Positions 6,620 through 13,936 of a stretch of 16,208 nt of DNA are shown in pieces. The notes under the pieces were generated by a model. That model ran no database searches and was not told the origin of the DNA. It saw nothing but the letters and a program-made list of their open reading frames with translations. The stretch is from an uncultured Bacilli bacterium (GTDB lineage: Bacteria > Bacillota_I > Bacilli_A > RF39 > UBA660), in NCBI GenBank assembly GCA_947623705.1, contig CANQHT010000020.1, forward strand, positions 1 through 16,208. Direction: 5' to 3'. The translations under genes and the position numbers were made by a program. Within the stretch, counting starts at the first letter, position 1, and each line of letters opens with the position of its first letter.

Positions 6620-9428
6620 GCAAATGGAAAAGAAATGGCAAAAAATTTGGCAAGATGGCCACTATTTTGAAGCCAAAAATAATAGTGATAAAGAAAAATA
6701 TTATATTTTAGTAGAATTTCCTTATCCGTCTGGAACAGGATTACATGTAGGGCATGTTAGAAGTTATTCCGCATTAGATGCGATGGCGAGAATGAAAAGA
6801 ATGCAAGGCTATAATGTGTTATTTCCAATGGGTTGGGATGCTTTTGGGGCACCTGCTGAACAATATGCGATAAAAAATCATATATATCCAGCGGATGCCG
6901 TTAAAGAAAATATCCAAGTATTTAAAGGTCAAATTCAAGATTTAGGTTTGTCTTTTGACTGGAGTCGGGAATTTTCCACAACTGATCCCGAATATTATAA
7001 ATGGACCCAATGGCAATTTTTACAATTTGTTAAAAAAGGAATGGCTTATAAAGCCGAAAAAGAAATTAACTGGTGTCCTAAATGTAAATCTGGTTTATCT
7101 AATGAAGATGCTGCTGGTGGAGTATGTGAAAGATGTGGTACACCAGTTACGAAAAAGTTAAAGAGTCAATGGATTTTAAGAATGAGTGACTATGCCGAAA
7201 GATTACTAGATGGTCTTAAAGATACGGATTTTGAAGATCGGATAAAGATTGCTCAAGTAAATTGGATTGGTAAAAGTATTGGGGCCGAAGTTGATTTCAA
7301 GTTAAAAGATACTCCGGATGTTCTAAAAGTATTTACCACTCGTTGTGATACTTTATTTGGGGCAACTTTTATGGTTTTATCACCAGAACATCCATTCTTA
7401 GAAAAATATCAAGACCGTATTAAGAATTTAGATGCAGTTAAAAAATATCAAGAAGAGGCTAAAAATAAGAGTGAAATTGAAAGAACGGATGCCTCAAGAG
7501 AAAAAACGGGTGTTAAAATTGATGGTTTAACCGCAATTAATCCGGTTAATGATGAAGAAATTGAAATTTGGATAAGTGATTATGTTTTAGCTAGTTATGG
7601 TACGGGGGCTATTATGGCTGTACCCGCTCACGATGAAAGAGACTTTGAATTTGCGACGAAATTTAATATTCCAATTATTCAAGTTTTAGAAGAAGTAACA
7701 GGAACTCCGAATGAAAATGAAGAAAAGAAAAATTCTATCGTGGCAGTTCTATATGATGCAGAGAGTGATAAATATTTAACCATTAATTGGCATGAAAAAG
7801 GTGGTCGTTTATTTATCGGGGGTACTATTAAAGATAATGAAACACCTTATGAATGTGCTGTAAGAGAAATAAAAGAAGAAACAGGTTATCAAGATATAGA
7901 GTTAGTAAGTGAACTACCACAAATAAATCATCATTACTATGCTTATAATAAAGATAAATATTTTAATATTAATTCAACAGGATTTTTATTTAAATTAAAA
8001 AGTAAAAAGAAAGATAAACAAAATTTAGATGATGATGAAGTATTTGATTTAGAATGGGTAGATAAAAAGACAATTTTAGAGGAAGTTAAAGATGAACTTC
8101 ACGCTAAAACATTTGCTTATGCCATGAATCCTGGTGCTATGATTGGTGATGGTATTCATATTAATTCTGGTTTTGTTAATGGTTTAAATAAAGAAGATGC
8201 TATTAAAAAAATGTTAGAATTTTTAGAAGAAAAGAAAGCTGGGAAAAAGACGACTAATTATCGTTTACAAGACTGGATTTTCTCAAGACAAAGATTCTGG
8301 GGTGAACCAATTCCAATGATTTATTGTGAAGATTGCGGTTGGGTACCAGTACCGGAAGAAGATTTACCAGTATTACTTCCAGATGTTGCTAATTATGAAC
8401 CAACCGATAATGGCGAAAGTCCTTTAGCAAATATTACGGAATGGGTAAATACGCCTTGTCCTAAATGTGGCAAAATGGGTAAAAGAGAAACAGACACAAT
8501 GCCTAACTGGGCTGGTTCCTCATGGTATTGGTTAAGATATATGGACCCACACAATGATAAAGAGTTTGTAGGTAAAGATGCCTTAAAATATTGGGGCATG
8601 GTCGATTATTACAATGGTGGTATGGAACATGCAACAAGACACTTACTTTATGCAAGATTCTGGCATCAATTCTTATATGATCAAGGTTTAGTACCAACTC
8701 CCGAACCATTTAAAAAACGGGTTGCTCATGGGATGGTTTTAGCCAGTGATGGTTCAAAAATCAGTAAATCAAAAAATAATGGTATAAATCCATCAGATAT
8801 CGTCAAAGAATATGGCGCTGATACTTTAAGATTATATGAAATGTTTATGGGCGACTATGAAAAAGCCATTCCTTGGAGTAATGAAGGATTACATGGGGCA
8901 AGAAGATATTTAGATCGGGTTATTCGTCTTAAAGATAAAGTAGTGGATGGCACTGAATACTCAAAAGATTTAGAAAGTATTATTCATAAAACTATTAAAA
9001 AGGTTACTTATGATTTAGCCAACATGAAATATAATACCGCAGTTTCCGCCTTAATGATTTTAACTAATGCTTTAGAAGCTAAAGAAACTATTACCTTTAA
9101 AGATTATCAAATCTTACTTATCTTACTTAACCCAATTGCACCTCATACAACGGAAGAGTTAAATGAACAAATTGGTTCAGATAAAAAAATTGTAGAAATG
9201 ACTTGGCCAAAATATGATGAAGAGAAAACCATCGATAATGAAATTGAAATAGGTGTTCAAGTTAATGGTAAATTAAGAGCATCAATTAAAATTGTTAAAG
9301 ATGAAGAAAAAGATTCCGTTATTGCTAAAGCAATGAACGAAGACAATGTTCAAAAACATATCGAAGGTAAAGAAATAGTTAAAACTATAGTGGTACCAAA
9401 TAAAATTGTTAATATTGTCGTTAAATAG
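6609..9428 (+). CDS. leuS: Leucyl-tRNA synthetase with inserted Nudix domain
   Basis: About 939 residues; a typical bacterial LeuRS has about 800-860. It charges tRNA-Leu. HIGH is HVGH (46-49) and KMSKS is KISKS (717-721). Zinc-type CPKC/CERC pairs start at 156, and CEDC...CPKC pairs lie in the catalytic half. The CP1 editing site looks intact: TTRCDT (243-248) and HDERD (341-345). Immediately after, about 145 residues (roughly 363-509) form a full Nudix fold; the Nudix box runs from G405 to Y427 and fits GX5EX7REUXEEXGU exactly (R419, E420, E423, E424). LeuRS sequence resumes at AMIGDGIHINS. Removing the insert gives a normal LeuRS length. One continuous frame crosses both junctions. ATG 6609 is preferred because AGAGG is too close to ATG 6600, which would add three residues. 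It is under T-box control. Confidence 0.96.
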   Translation: MENKQMEKKWQKIWQDGHYFEAKNNSDKEKYYILVEFPYPSGTGLHVGHVRSYSALDAMARMKRMQGYNVLFPMGWDAFGAPAEQYAIKNHIYPADAVKENIQVFKGQIQDLGLSFDWSREFSTTDPEYYKWTQWQFLQFVKKGMAYKAEKEINWCPKCKSGLSNEDAAGGVCERCGTPVTKKLKSQWILRMSDYAERLLDGLKDTDFEDRIKIAQVNWIGKSIGAEVDFKLKDTPDVLKVFTTRCDTLFGATFMVLSPEHPFLEKYQDRIKNLDAVKKYQEEAKNKSEIERTDASREKTGVKIDGLTAINPVNDEEIEIWISDYVLASYGTGAIMAVPAHDERDFEFATKFNIPIIQVLEEVTGTPNENEEKKNSIVAVLYDAESDKYLTINWHEKGGRLFIGGTIKDNETPYECAVREIKEETGYQDIELVSELPQINHHYYAYNKDKYFNINSTGFLFKLKSKKKDKQNLDDDEVFDLEWVDKKTILEEVKDELHAKTFAYAMNPGAMIGDGIHINSGFVNGLNKEDAIKKMLEFLEEKKAGKKTTNYRLQDWIFSRQRFWGEPIPMIYCEDCGWVPVPEEDLPVLLPDVANYEPTDNGESPLANITEWVNTPCPKCGKMGKRETDTMPNWAGSSWYWLRYMDPHNDKEFVGKDALKYWGMVDYYNGGMEHATRHLLYARFWHQFLYDQGLVPTPEPFKKRVAHGMVLASDGSKISKSKNNGINPSDIVKEYGADTLRLYEMFMGDYEKAIPWSNEGLHGARRYLDRVIRLKDKVVDGTEYSKDLESIIHKTIKKVTYDLANMKYNTAVSALMILTNALEAKETITFKDYQILLILLNPIAPHTTEELNEQIGSDKKIVEMTWPKYDEEKTIDNEIEIGVQVNGKLRASIKIVKDEEKDSVIAKAMNEDNVQKHIEGKEIVKTIVVPNKIVNIVVK

Positions 9429-9462
9429 AAAAATGCTTAACACGCTTAAGTGTTTTTCTTTT
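9427..9462 (+). terminator. Intrinsic terminator of the leuS operon
   Basis: AGAAAAATGCTTAA (9427-9440) pairs with TTAAGTGTTTTTCT (9446-9459) through 14 positions including two G-U pairs, around a CACGC loop, with further T residues after it. The 5' arm begins within the leuS TAG stop. Confidence 0.8.
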
Positions 9463-9493
9463 GCTTTAATATTTTAAATTTATATAGTATAAT
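9461..9493 (+). promoter_or_regulatory. Probable promoter of the HerA-like gene
   Basis: A perfect TATAAT lies at 9488-9493, but the sequence 17 nt upstream (TTTAAT, 9465-9470) is a weak -35. An overlapping alternative is TTGCTT (9461-9466), a 16-nt spacer and TATAGT (9483-9488). Either puts the start near 9495-9500, about 25 nt before the ATG. Confidence 0.5.
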
Positions 9494-9521
9494 AGAATTA
9501 AGAAAAGTAAAGGGATTTTGT

Positions 9522-11297
9522 ATGTTAGGTGAAATACTAGAAATAAGTAATAATATTGTTAAAATTCGAAATAGTTTAAATACGACCGATAATATTATAA
9601 ATTATTATATGAAGATAGAAGATAATAATAAGTTTTTTGTTGGGGAAATCATCACTTATACTAAAGAGGTAATTGCTATTAAAGTAATCGGGGAAATTAA
9701 AGATAATAAATTTATTCATGGTATTAGTAGTAAGCCTTCTTTTGCATCTAAAGTTAGTTTATTAAGTCCTGCAGAAATAAAAATAGTATTTGGTCTAAAT
9801 AATTATAATCCCGAAACTAAATTATATTTAGGTAAAAGTAGTGTTTATGAAAATTATCCTATTTATTTAGATATAAACAATTTATTTGCTAATCATTTAG
9901 TTATTTTAGGTAATACCGGAAGTGGTAAATCTTGTGGTGTTGCAAGACTTTTACAAAATCTATTTTATAAAAAAGATGCAGATCCAATTAATACCACTTT
10001 CTTTATTATTGATGCTTATGGGGAATATGAAAATGCCTTTAAAATGATTAATTACTATAATAAAGATTTGCAATTTAAAAGTTATAAAACGAAAAGTGAT
10101 AGTGATAATTTATTACAAATTCCTTTATGGTTATTAAGTTTAGATGATATTTGTTTACTTTTAGAAATCAAGAGTAAAAATCAAATTCCCATTGTGGAAA
10201 AGGCTTTAAAATTAGTAAATGTCTTTAAAAGAGAAGAAGAACAAGTAATTAAGTATAAAAATAGTATTATAGCAAGTGCCTTATTAGATATCTTTATTAA
10301 TGGTAAAACACCTGCCCAAATAAGAGACCAAATATTTTCGGTTTTAACAAGATATAATACGAAAGAATTAAATTTGGATTCAAAAGTTTATGTTCCCGGA
10401 TATACAAGACCATTAAGACAATGCTTGTTAATTGATGATACTGGTAAATTAAGAGAAATGGAATTAGTAGTTAATTTCTTAAAAAACTTTATTTTAGAAG
10501 AAATGCAATTAGATTTACCTGATGGTAGTTTTGTGTATTCTTTAAATGATTTATTATATGCTTTTGATTTTGCTTTAATAAGTGAAGGTATTTTAAATAA
10601 TGAAGGTATCTATAATATTGCTCACGAGTTAAGAGTCCGTTTAAGTAGTTTAGCAGATAGTGAATTAAATAAATTCTTTACTTTTGATCATCATTTTACT
10701 AAAAAAGAATTTTTCTATAATCTAACGCATTATCAAGATAAAAAAGTGCAAGTTATTAATTTAAATTTAAGTGAACTTGATGATCGTTTTGCGAAGATTG
10801 TCGCCAAAATGTATTCAAAATTCTTGTTTGATTATGTTAAATATGATATTGAAAGAGCAACTTTACCAGTGCATATTATCTTAGAAGAAGCCCATAGATA
10901 TGTGCAACAAGATACCGATTTAGAAATAATTGGTTATAATATTTTTGAAAGAATTGCTAAGGAAGGTAGAAAATATGGCGTTTTATTAAATTTGATTAGT
11001 CAAAGACCTTCCGAATTATCCCAAACTGTATTATCCCAATGTAGTAACTTCTTAGTTTTTAAAATAACGCATCCTATAGATATTGAATATATTAGAACAA
11101 TGATACCTTTTGTTGATGATGAAACAATTGAAAAAATTAAGAATTTACAAATTGGTCACTGTTTAGTTTTTGGTAGTGCTTTGATGTTACCAACAATCGT
11201 TAAAGTGGATTTAGCAAGTCCAACTCCAAATAGTAGTAGTTGTAATGTTGCCAAAATTTGGTTTAGAAAGGAAGGTGTTAATAATGAAGAGTATTAA
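9522..11297 (+). CDS. HerA-like DNA translocase/helicase ATPase (DUF87, HAS-barrel)
   Basis: A 591-residue FtsK/HerA-superfamily ATPase. Residues about 1-95 resemble a HAS barrel, the N-terminal hexamer-forming domain of HerA. The RecA-like core has Walker A GNTGSGKS (130-137), Walker B ending in LEEAHRY (454-460), then the HerA-type ISQRPSELS segment and a C-terminal block with NLQIGHCLVFG. The family forms hexameric rings that move DNA. Archaeal HerA works with the nuclease NurA in end resection, and bacterial homologues often pair with SIR2 or other nucleases in phage defence. No such partner is encoded on either side here. Start ATG 9522 follows AAAGGG by seven bases; upstream in-frame codons overlap the leuS terminator and are not used. 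Its end overlaps the next gene by 14 nt. Cellular role unknown. Confidence 0.87.
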   Translation: MLGEILEISNNIVKIRNSLNTTDNIINYYMKIEDNNKFFVGEIITYTKEVIAIKVIGEIKDNKFIHGISSKPSFASKVSLLSPAEIKIVFGLNNYNPETKLYLGKSSVYENYPIYLDINNLFANHLVILGNTGSGKSCGVARLLQNLFYKKDADPINTTFFIIDAYGEYENAFKMINYYNKDLQFKSYKTKSDSDNLLQIPLWLLSLDDICLLLEIKSKNQIPIVEKALKLVNVFKREEEQVIKYKNSIIASALLDIFINGKTPAQIRDQIFSVLTRYNTKELNLDSKVYVPGYTRPLRQCLLIDDTGKLREMELVVNFLKNFILEEMQLDLPDGSFVYSLNDLLYAFDFALISEGILNNEGIYNIAHELRVRLSSLADSELNKFFTFDHHFTKKEFFYNLTHYQDKKVQVINLNLSELDDRFAKIVAKMYSKFLFDYVKYDIERATLPVHIILEEAHRYVQQDTDLEIIGYNIFERIAKEGRKYGVLLNLISQRPSELSQTVLSQCSNFLVFKITHPIDIEYIRTMIPFVDDETIEKIKNLQIGHCLVFGSALMLPTIVKVDLASPTPNSSSCNVAKIWFRKEGVNNEEY

Positions 11298-11589
11298 AAA
11301 GGTGGTGTTACTTTTATTAATTATGTTAATTGGTGTAACTAGTAAAAATGTTAATGCTTTAGAAAATAGTAATAATAATATCAAAATTGAAAAAGTAAAA
11401 CCTGCAGAAAGGACTATTAAAGTTGATGATAGTGAATCCGTTTCTTTAAAAGAAATTACACCGGGTGATAAATCTAGTCCTTTAAAAGAAGTAAATGATA
11501 ATAGTTTAGAAATCAAGACATTTGAAAACAATAATTTAATGAAATATTTTACTGAAAAGTATAATGGACAATTTGAAGAACAAAAGTAG
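11284..11589 (+). CDS. Small secreted protein of unknown function
   Basis: A 101-residue protein with a clear Sec signal peptide: basic start (MKSIKK), hydrophobic core (7-19) and a cleavage-type VNA at 23-25. There is no lipobox cysteine, so it is predicted to be released. The mature part of about 76 residues is highly charged, rich in Asn, Lys, Glu and Ser, and has no cysteines; it has no domain I recognise and may be largely disordered. ATG 11284 is chosen because GGAAGGTG lies at good spacing and the signal peptide begins exactly there; in-frame upstream codons sit inside the preceding gene. The start overlaps the end of the HerA-like gene by 14 nt in another frame, so translation is probably coupled. 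A strong terminator begins at its stop codon. Confidence 0.75.
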   Translation: MKSIKKVVLLLLIMLIGVTSKNVNALENSNNNIKIEKVKPAERTIKVDDSESVSLKEITPGDKSSPLKEVNDNSLEIKTFENNNLMKYFTEKYNGQFEEQK

Positions 11590-11611
11590 TGATTAATATT
11601 CACTATTTTTT
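11587..11611 (+). terminator. Intrinsic terminator after the secreted protein gene
   Basis: TAGTGA (11587-11592) pairs with TCACTA (11600-11605) around a seven-base loop and is followed by TTTTTT. The stop codon TAG is the first part of the stem. Confidence 0.85.
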
Positions 11612-11613
11612 AA

Positions 11614-11665
11614 TTTACATTTATTAACATTTCTCCTGCTTGGGAGAAATGTTAATAAATGTAAA
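11614..11665. repeat. Perfect 23-bp inverted repeat with six-base loop
   Basis: The arms 11614-11636 and 11643-11665 are perfect reverse complements with TGCTTG between them; a T-G pair could extend the stem to 24 and leave a GCTT loop. It starts two bases after the T-run of the previous terminator and ends about 35 bp before the dinD promoter. Neither strand shows a T-run after the stem, so it is not a standard intrinsic terminator. No flanking target-site duplication is visible. Nature unknown. Confidence 0.9.
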
Positions 11666-11691
11666 CATACAACAATTTTAATTTTTTGCTT

Positions 11692-11707
11692 TTAGACTCT
11701 TGTCTAA
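11692..11707. promoter_or_regulatory. Palindromic operator over the dinD -35 box
   Basis: TTAGAC-TCTT-GTCTAA is a perfect two-fold site with 6-bp half-sites. Its right half contains the -35 hexamer TTGTCT. The position is that of a repressor site. The AC-N4-GT core and spacing resemble the Gram-positive LexA box (GAAC-N4-GTTC), but the outer half-site bases differ, so the repressor could be LexA with shifted specificity or another protein. Confidence 0.6.
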
Positions 11708-11728
11708 TTAAAAAAAATCTACTATAAT
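11700..11728 (+). promoter_or_regulatory. Promoter of dinD
   Basis: TTGTCT (11700-11705), a 17-nt spacer and a perfect TATAAT (11723-11728). The start near 11735 gives a leader of about 32 nt ending in a strong AAAGGAGGG. Confidence 0.75.
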
Positions 11729-11766
11729 TTAATTGATATTAAGATAATATAAAGGAGGGATTTTGG

Positions 11767-12591
11767 TTGAAAAATATTATTGAATATCAAGAACAAATTT
11801 TTGAAAAGATTAAACATATTAATGAAAGTGGCATTGAATATTGGAGTGCTAGAGAATTGATGTTAGCACTTGAATATAAACGATGGGACAGATTTGATAA
11901 TGTAATAGAAGATGCTAAAAAAGCATGCGAAAATAGTGGTAACATTGTTGCAGACCATTTTTCTAAAGTTGGAAAAATAATAAAAATGGCTAAAAATGCT
12001 AAAAGAAAAATTGTAGATTACGAACTAACTCGTTATGCTTGCTATCTAATTGTACAAAATGCTGATTCAAGTAAAGAAAGTGTGGCTTTAGGTCAAACTT
12101 ATTTTGCTATTCAAACAAGAAAAATGGAACTAACTGAAGAAGAATATGCAAAATTAACGGAAGATGAAAAAAGAATATATAGGAGAAAGCAAACTAGAGA
12201 TGGTAATAAAATTTTGTATACAGTTGCTAAGGAAAAAGGAGTAAAAAATTTTGACCGTTTTACTAATGCCGGATATAAAGGATTATATAACGGAGAAACC
12301 GCCAATGATATTGCAAAAAGAAAAGGCCTAAGATATCGTGAAGATATACTAGATAATATGGGAAGTGTTGAATTAGGTGCTAATATATTTAGAATAACGC
12401 AAACTGAAGCTTTATTAGAAAAGCAACAACAAAAAAGTGAACAAATGGCTACAGATACACATTATAAAGTAGGTAAGGCAATTAGAGATACCATAGAAAA
12501 ACTTGGCGGAACAATGCCGGAAGATTTACCTACACCAGAAAAATCAATTAAAGAATTAGAAAAAGAACAAACTAAAAAAATTCCTAATTAA
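11767..12591 (+). CDS. dinD: DNA damage-inducible protein D (DinD) family
   Basis: A 274-residue protein, about the length of E. coli DinD. The N-terminal part (about 18-120), with EYWSARELMLALEYKRWDRF and VDYELTRYACYLIVQNAD, is the BRO-N/antirepressor-like domain typical of this family. The C-terminal part (about 145-235) is the DinD-specific region, followed by a polar, Lys/Glu-rich tail. E. coli DinD is SOS-induced and has been reported to disassemble RecA filaments; whether this homologue does so is inference. The start is TTG at 11767, supported by AAAGGAGGG seven bases upstream and by no ATG in a better position. The gene has its own promoter with an overlapping palindrome. No terminator is clear after it. 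The family is patchily distributed and mobile, so horizontal acquisition is possible. Confidence 0.88.
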   Translation: MKNIIEYQEQIFEKIKHINESGIEYWSARELMLALEYKRWDRFDNVIEDAKKACENSGNIVADHFSKVGKIIKMAKNAKRKIVDYELTRYACYLIVQNADSSKESVALGQTYFAIQTRKMELTEEEYAKLTEDEKRIYRRKQTRDGNKILYTVAKEKGVKNFDRFTNAGYKGLYNGETANDIAKRKGLRYREDILDNMGSVELGANIFRITQTEALLEKQQQKSEQMATDTHYKVGKAIRDTIEKLGGTMPEDLPTPEKSIKELEKEQTKKIPN

Positions 12592-12608
12592 AAACATTAA
12601 ATAAAAAC

Positions 12609-12637
12609 TTGTTATAAATTCTACTTTCTATTATAAT
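12609..12637 (+). promoter_or_regulatory. Promoter of the dnaB-dnaI operon
   Basis: TTGTTA (12609-12614), a 17-nt spacer and a perfect TATAAT (12632-12637). The predicted start near 12644 falls at the edge of the ribosome binding site AAAGGTGA, so the leader is only about 15 nt. Confidence 0.75.
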
Positions 12638-12658
12638 ATAATTTGAAAGGTGATTCTG

Positions 12659-13936
12659 ATGGCTAATATAACATTACTTCCTGCTGATAGATATGTTGTG
12701 GTTAATAAAAGTATTTTATCAGATACTGATAGAAGTATCATTATTAATTTGTATGAGCCTTTAATGGGACCTCTAGCAGTTTCCCTTTATTTTACTTTGT
12801 GGAATGATTTAGGTTCTTTTAATTTAATGAGCAGAGATTTAACCCATCATCATTTAATGGTGGTTCTAAAATGTGGCATTGGCAATATTAAACTTGCTCG
12901 GGAATCTTTAGAGTCTTTTGGCCTTTTAAAAACTTATGCTAAAGAAGGTAGTGTTAATGATTATATTTATGAATTATATTCACCGCTTACGCCTTTAGAG
13001 TTTTTCAATCATCCCATTTTAAATGTTGTTTTATATAATAATGTGGGAGAAAGAGAATATGAATTATTAAAATCGATGTATCGTTTACCCAAAATAGATT
13101 TAAAAGAATATACGGATATTACTAAAAGATTAGATGAAGTTTATGATCCTTCTAAGTTTGCTTTATCAAATGATTTAATGGATAAAAAGACTAATAGTAT
13201 TTTAGTGGATAATCGAATTAACTTTGATGAGATAACAGCCTCTATCCCGAAAGGTGTTTTAAATGAAAGAGCTTTTAGTAAAAAGACAAGAGAACTTATT
13301 AATAATTTATCCTTTATTTATAATATCGATACTTTAAAAATGACGGAATTAATTCGGAGTGTTTTAAATGAATATGGTAATATTGATAAAAATGGTTTAA
13401 GAATTGTGGCCAGAAAAGATTATCAATTTAAAAAAGGTAGTTTACCAACTCTTATTTATCGGACTCAACCCGAATATTTAAAAAATCCTTTAGGAGATTC
13501 CTCAAGAAAAGGAAGAATTATTACGGCCTTTGAAAATACAACTCCACATGACTTTTTAAAAATTAAATTTCATGGAGCTGAACCTTTACCAAGAGATTTA
13601 AAATTAGTGGAACATTTAATGCTTGATTTAGAGTTAACTCCCGCCGTAGTTAATGTCTTACTCGATTATGTTTTAAAGAAAAGTAAAAATAAATTAGTGC
13701 CATCATATGTCGAGGTAGTGGCTGCTGAACTCAAAAGAGCCAATTTAAAAACCGCCAGTGATGCGATGGAATACTTAGAAAAACAATATAAAGATATTCA
13801 AAATAAAGAAGTTAAAGTAGTGGGTAAAAGAAAAGTGTATGATACCCCAGTTTGGTTTAATAAGAAGATTGAAGATGAAGATTTAACTCAAGAAGAAGAA
13901 GCCGAATTAAAAGATTTATTAAAGGAGTTTAAGTAA
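12659..13936 (+). CDS. dnaB: Replication initiation/helicase-loading protein DnaB (Bacilli type)
   Basis: A 425-residue protein of the Bacilli DnaB family (not the E. coli DnaB helicase). With DnaD and DnaI it loads the replicative helicase at oriC and restart sites. The N-terminal winged-helix region (about 1-120) includes NLYEPLMGPLAVSLYFTLW, characteristic of the family. The C-terminal DnaB/DnaD-type domain is at about 305-380, with LPRDLKLVEHLMLDLELTPAVVNVLLDYVL. The tail is acidic. ATG 12659 is preferred; the upstream GTG at 12650 lies within the Shine-Dalgarno sequence AAGGTGA. It overlaps dnaI by one base (TAATG), as expected for partners made in fixed ratio. Confidence 0.92.
   Translation: MANITLLPADRYVVVNKSILSDTDRSIIINLYEPLMGPLAVSLYFTLWNDLGSFNLMSRDLTHHHLMVVLKCGIGNIKLARESLESFGLLKTYAKEGSVNDYIYELYSPLTPLEFFNHPILNVVLYNNVGEREYELLKSMYRLPKIDLKEYTDITKRLDEVYDPSKFALSNDLMDKKTNSILVDNRINFDEITASIPKGVLNERAFSKKTRELINNLSFIYNIDTLKMTELIRSVLNEYGNIDKNGLRIVARKDYQFKKGSLPTLIYRTQPEYLKNPLGDSSRKGRIITAFENTTPHDFLKIKFHGAEPLPRDLKLVEHLMLDLELTPAVVNVLLDYVLKKSKNKLVPSYVEVVAAELKRANLKTASDAMEYLEKQYKDIQNKEVKVVGKRKVYDTPVWFNKKIEDEDLTQEEEAELKDLLKEFK

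Noticed and set aside
9450..9521. N-terminal extension of the HerA-like protein from 9450
   Set aside because: It would start inside the leuS terminator and upstream of the predicted promoter, and adds a non-family hydrophobic stretch. ATG 9522 has its own AAAGGG site and begins the HAS-barrel sequence.
11211..11603. Minus-strand open frame opposite the secreted protein gene
   Set aside because: It overlaps the plus-strand gene almost entirely, has no ribosome binding site or family motif, and the plus-strand reading has a signal peptide, a ribosome site and a terminator.
3482..11655. GAGAAATGTTAA shared by the trpS terminator (3482-3493) and the long inverted repeat (11644-11655)
   Set aside because: A single AT-rich 12-mer shared by two hairpins with different partners is within what chance and stem-forming bias can give; the sequences diverge on both sides.
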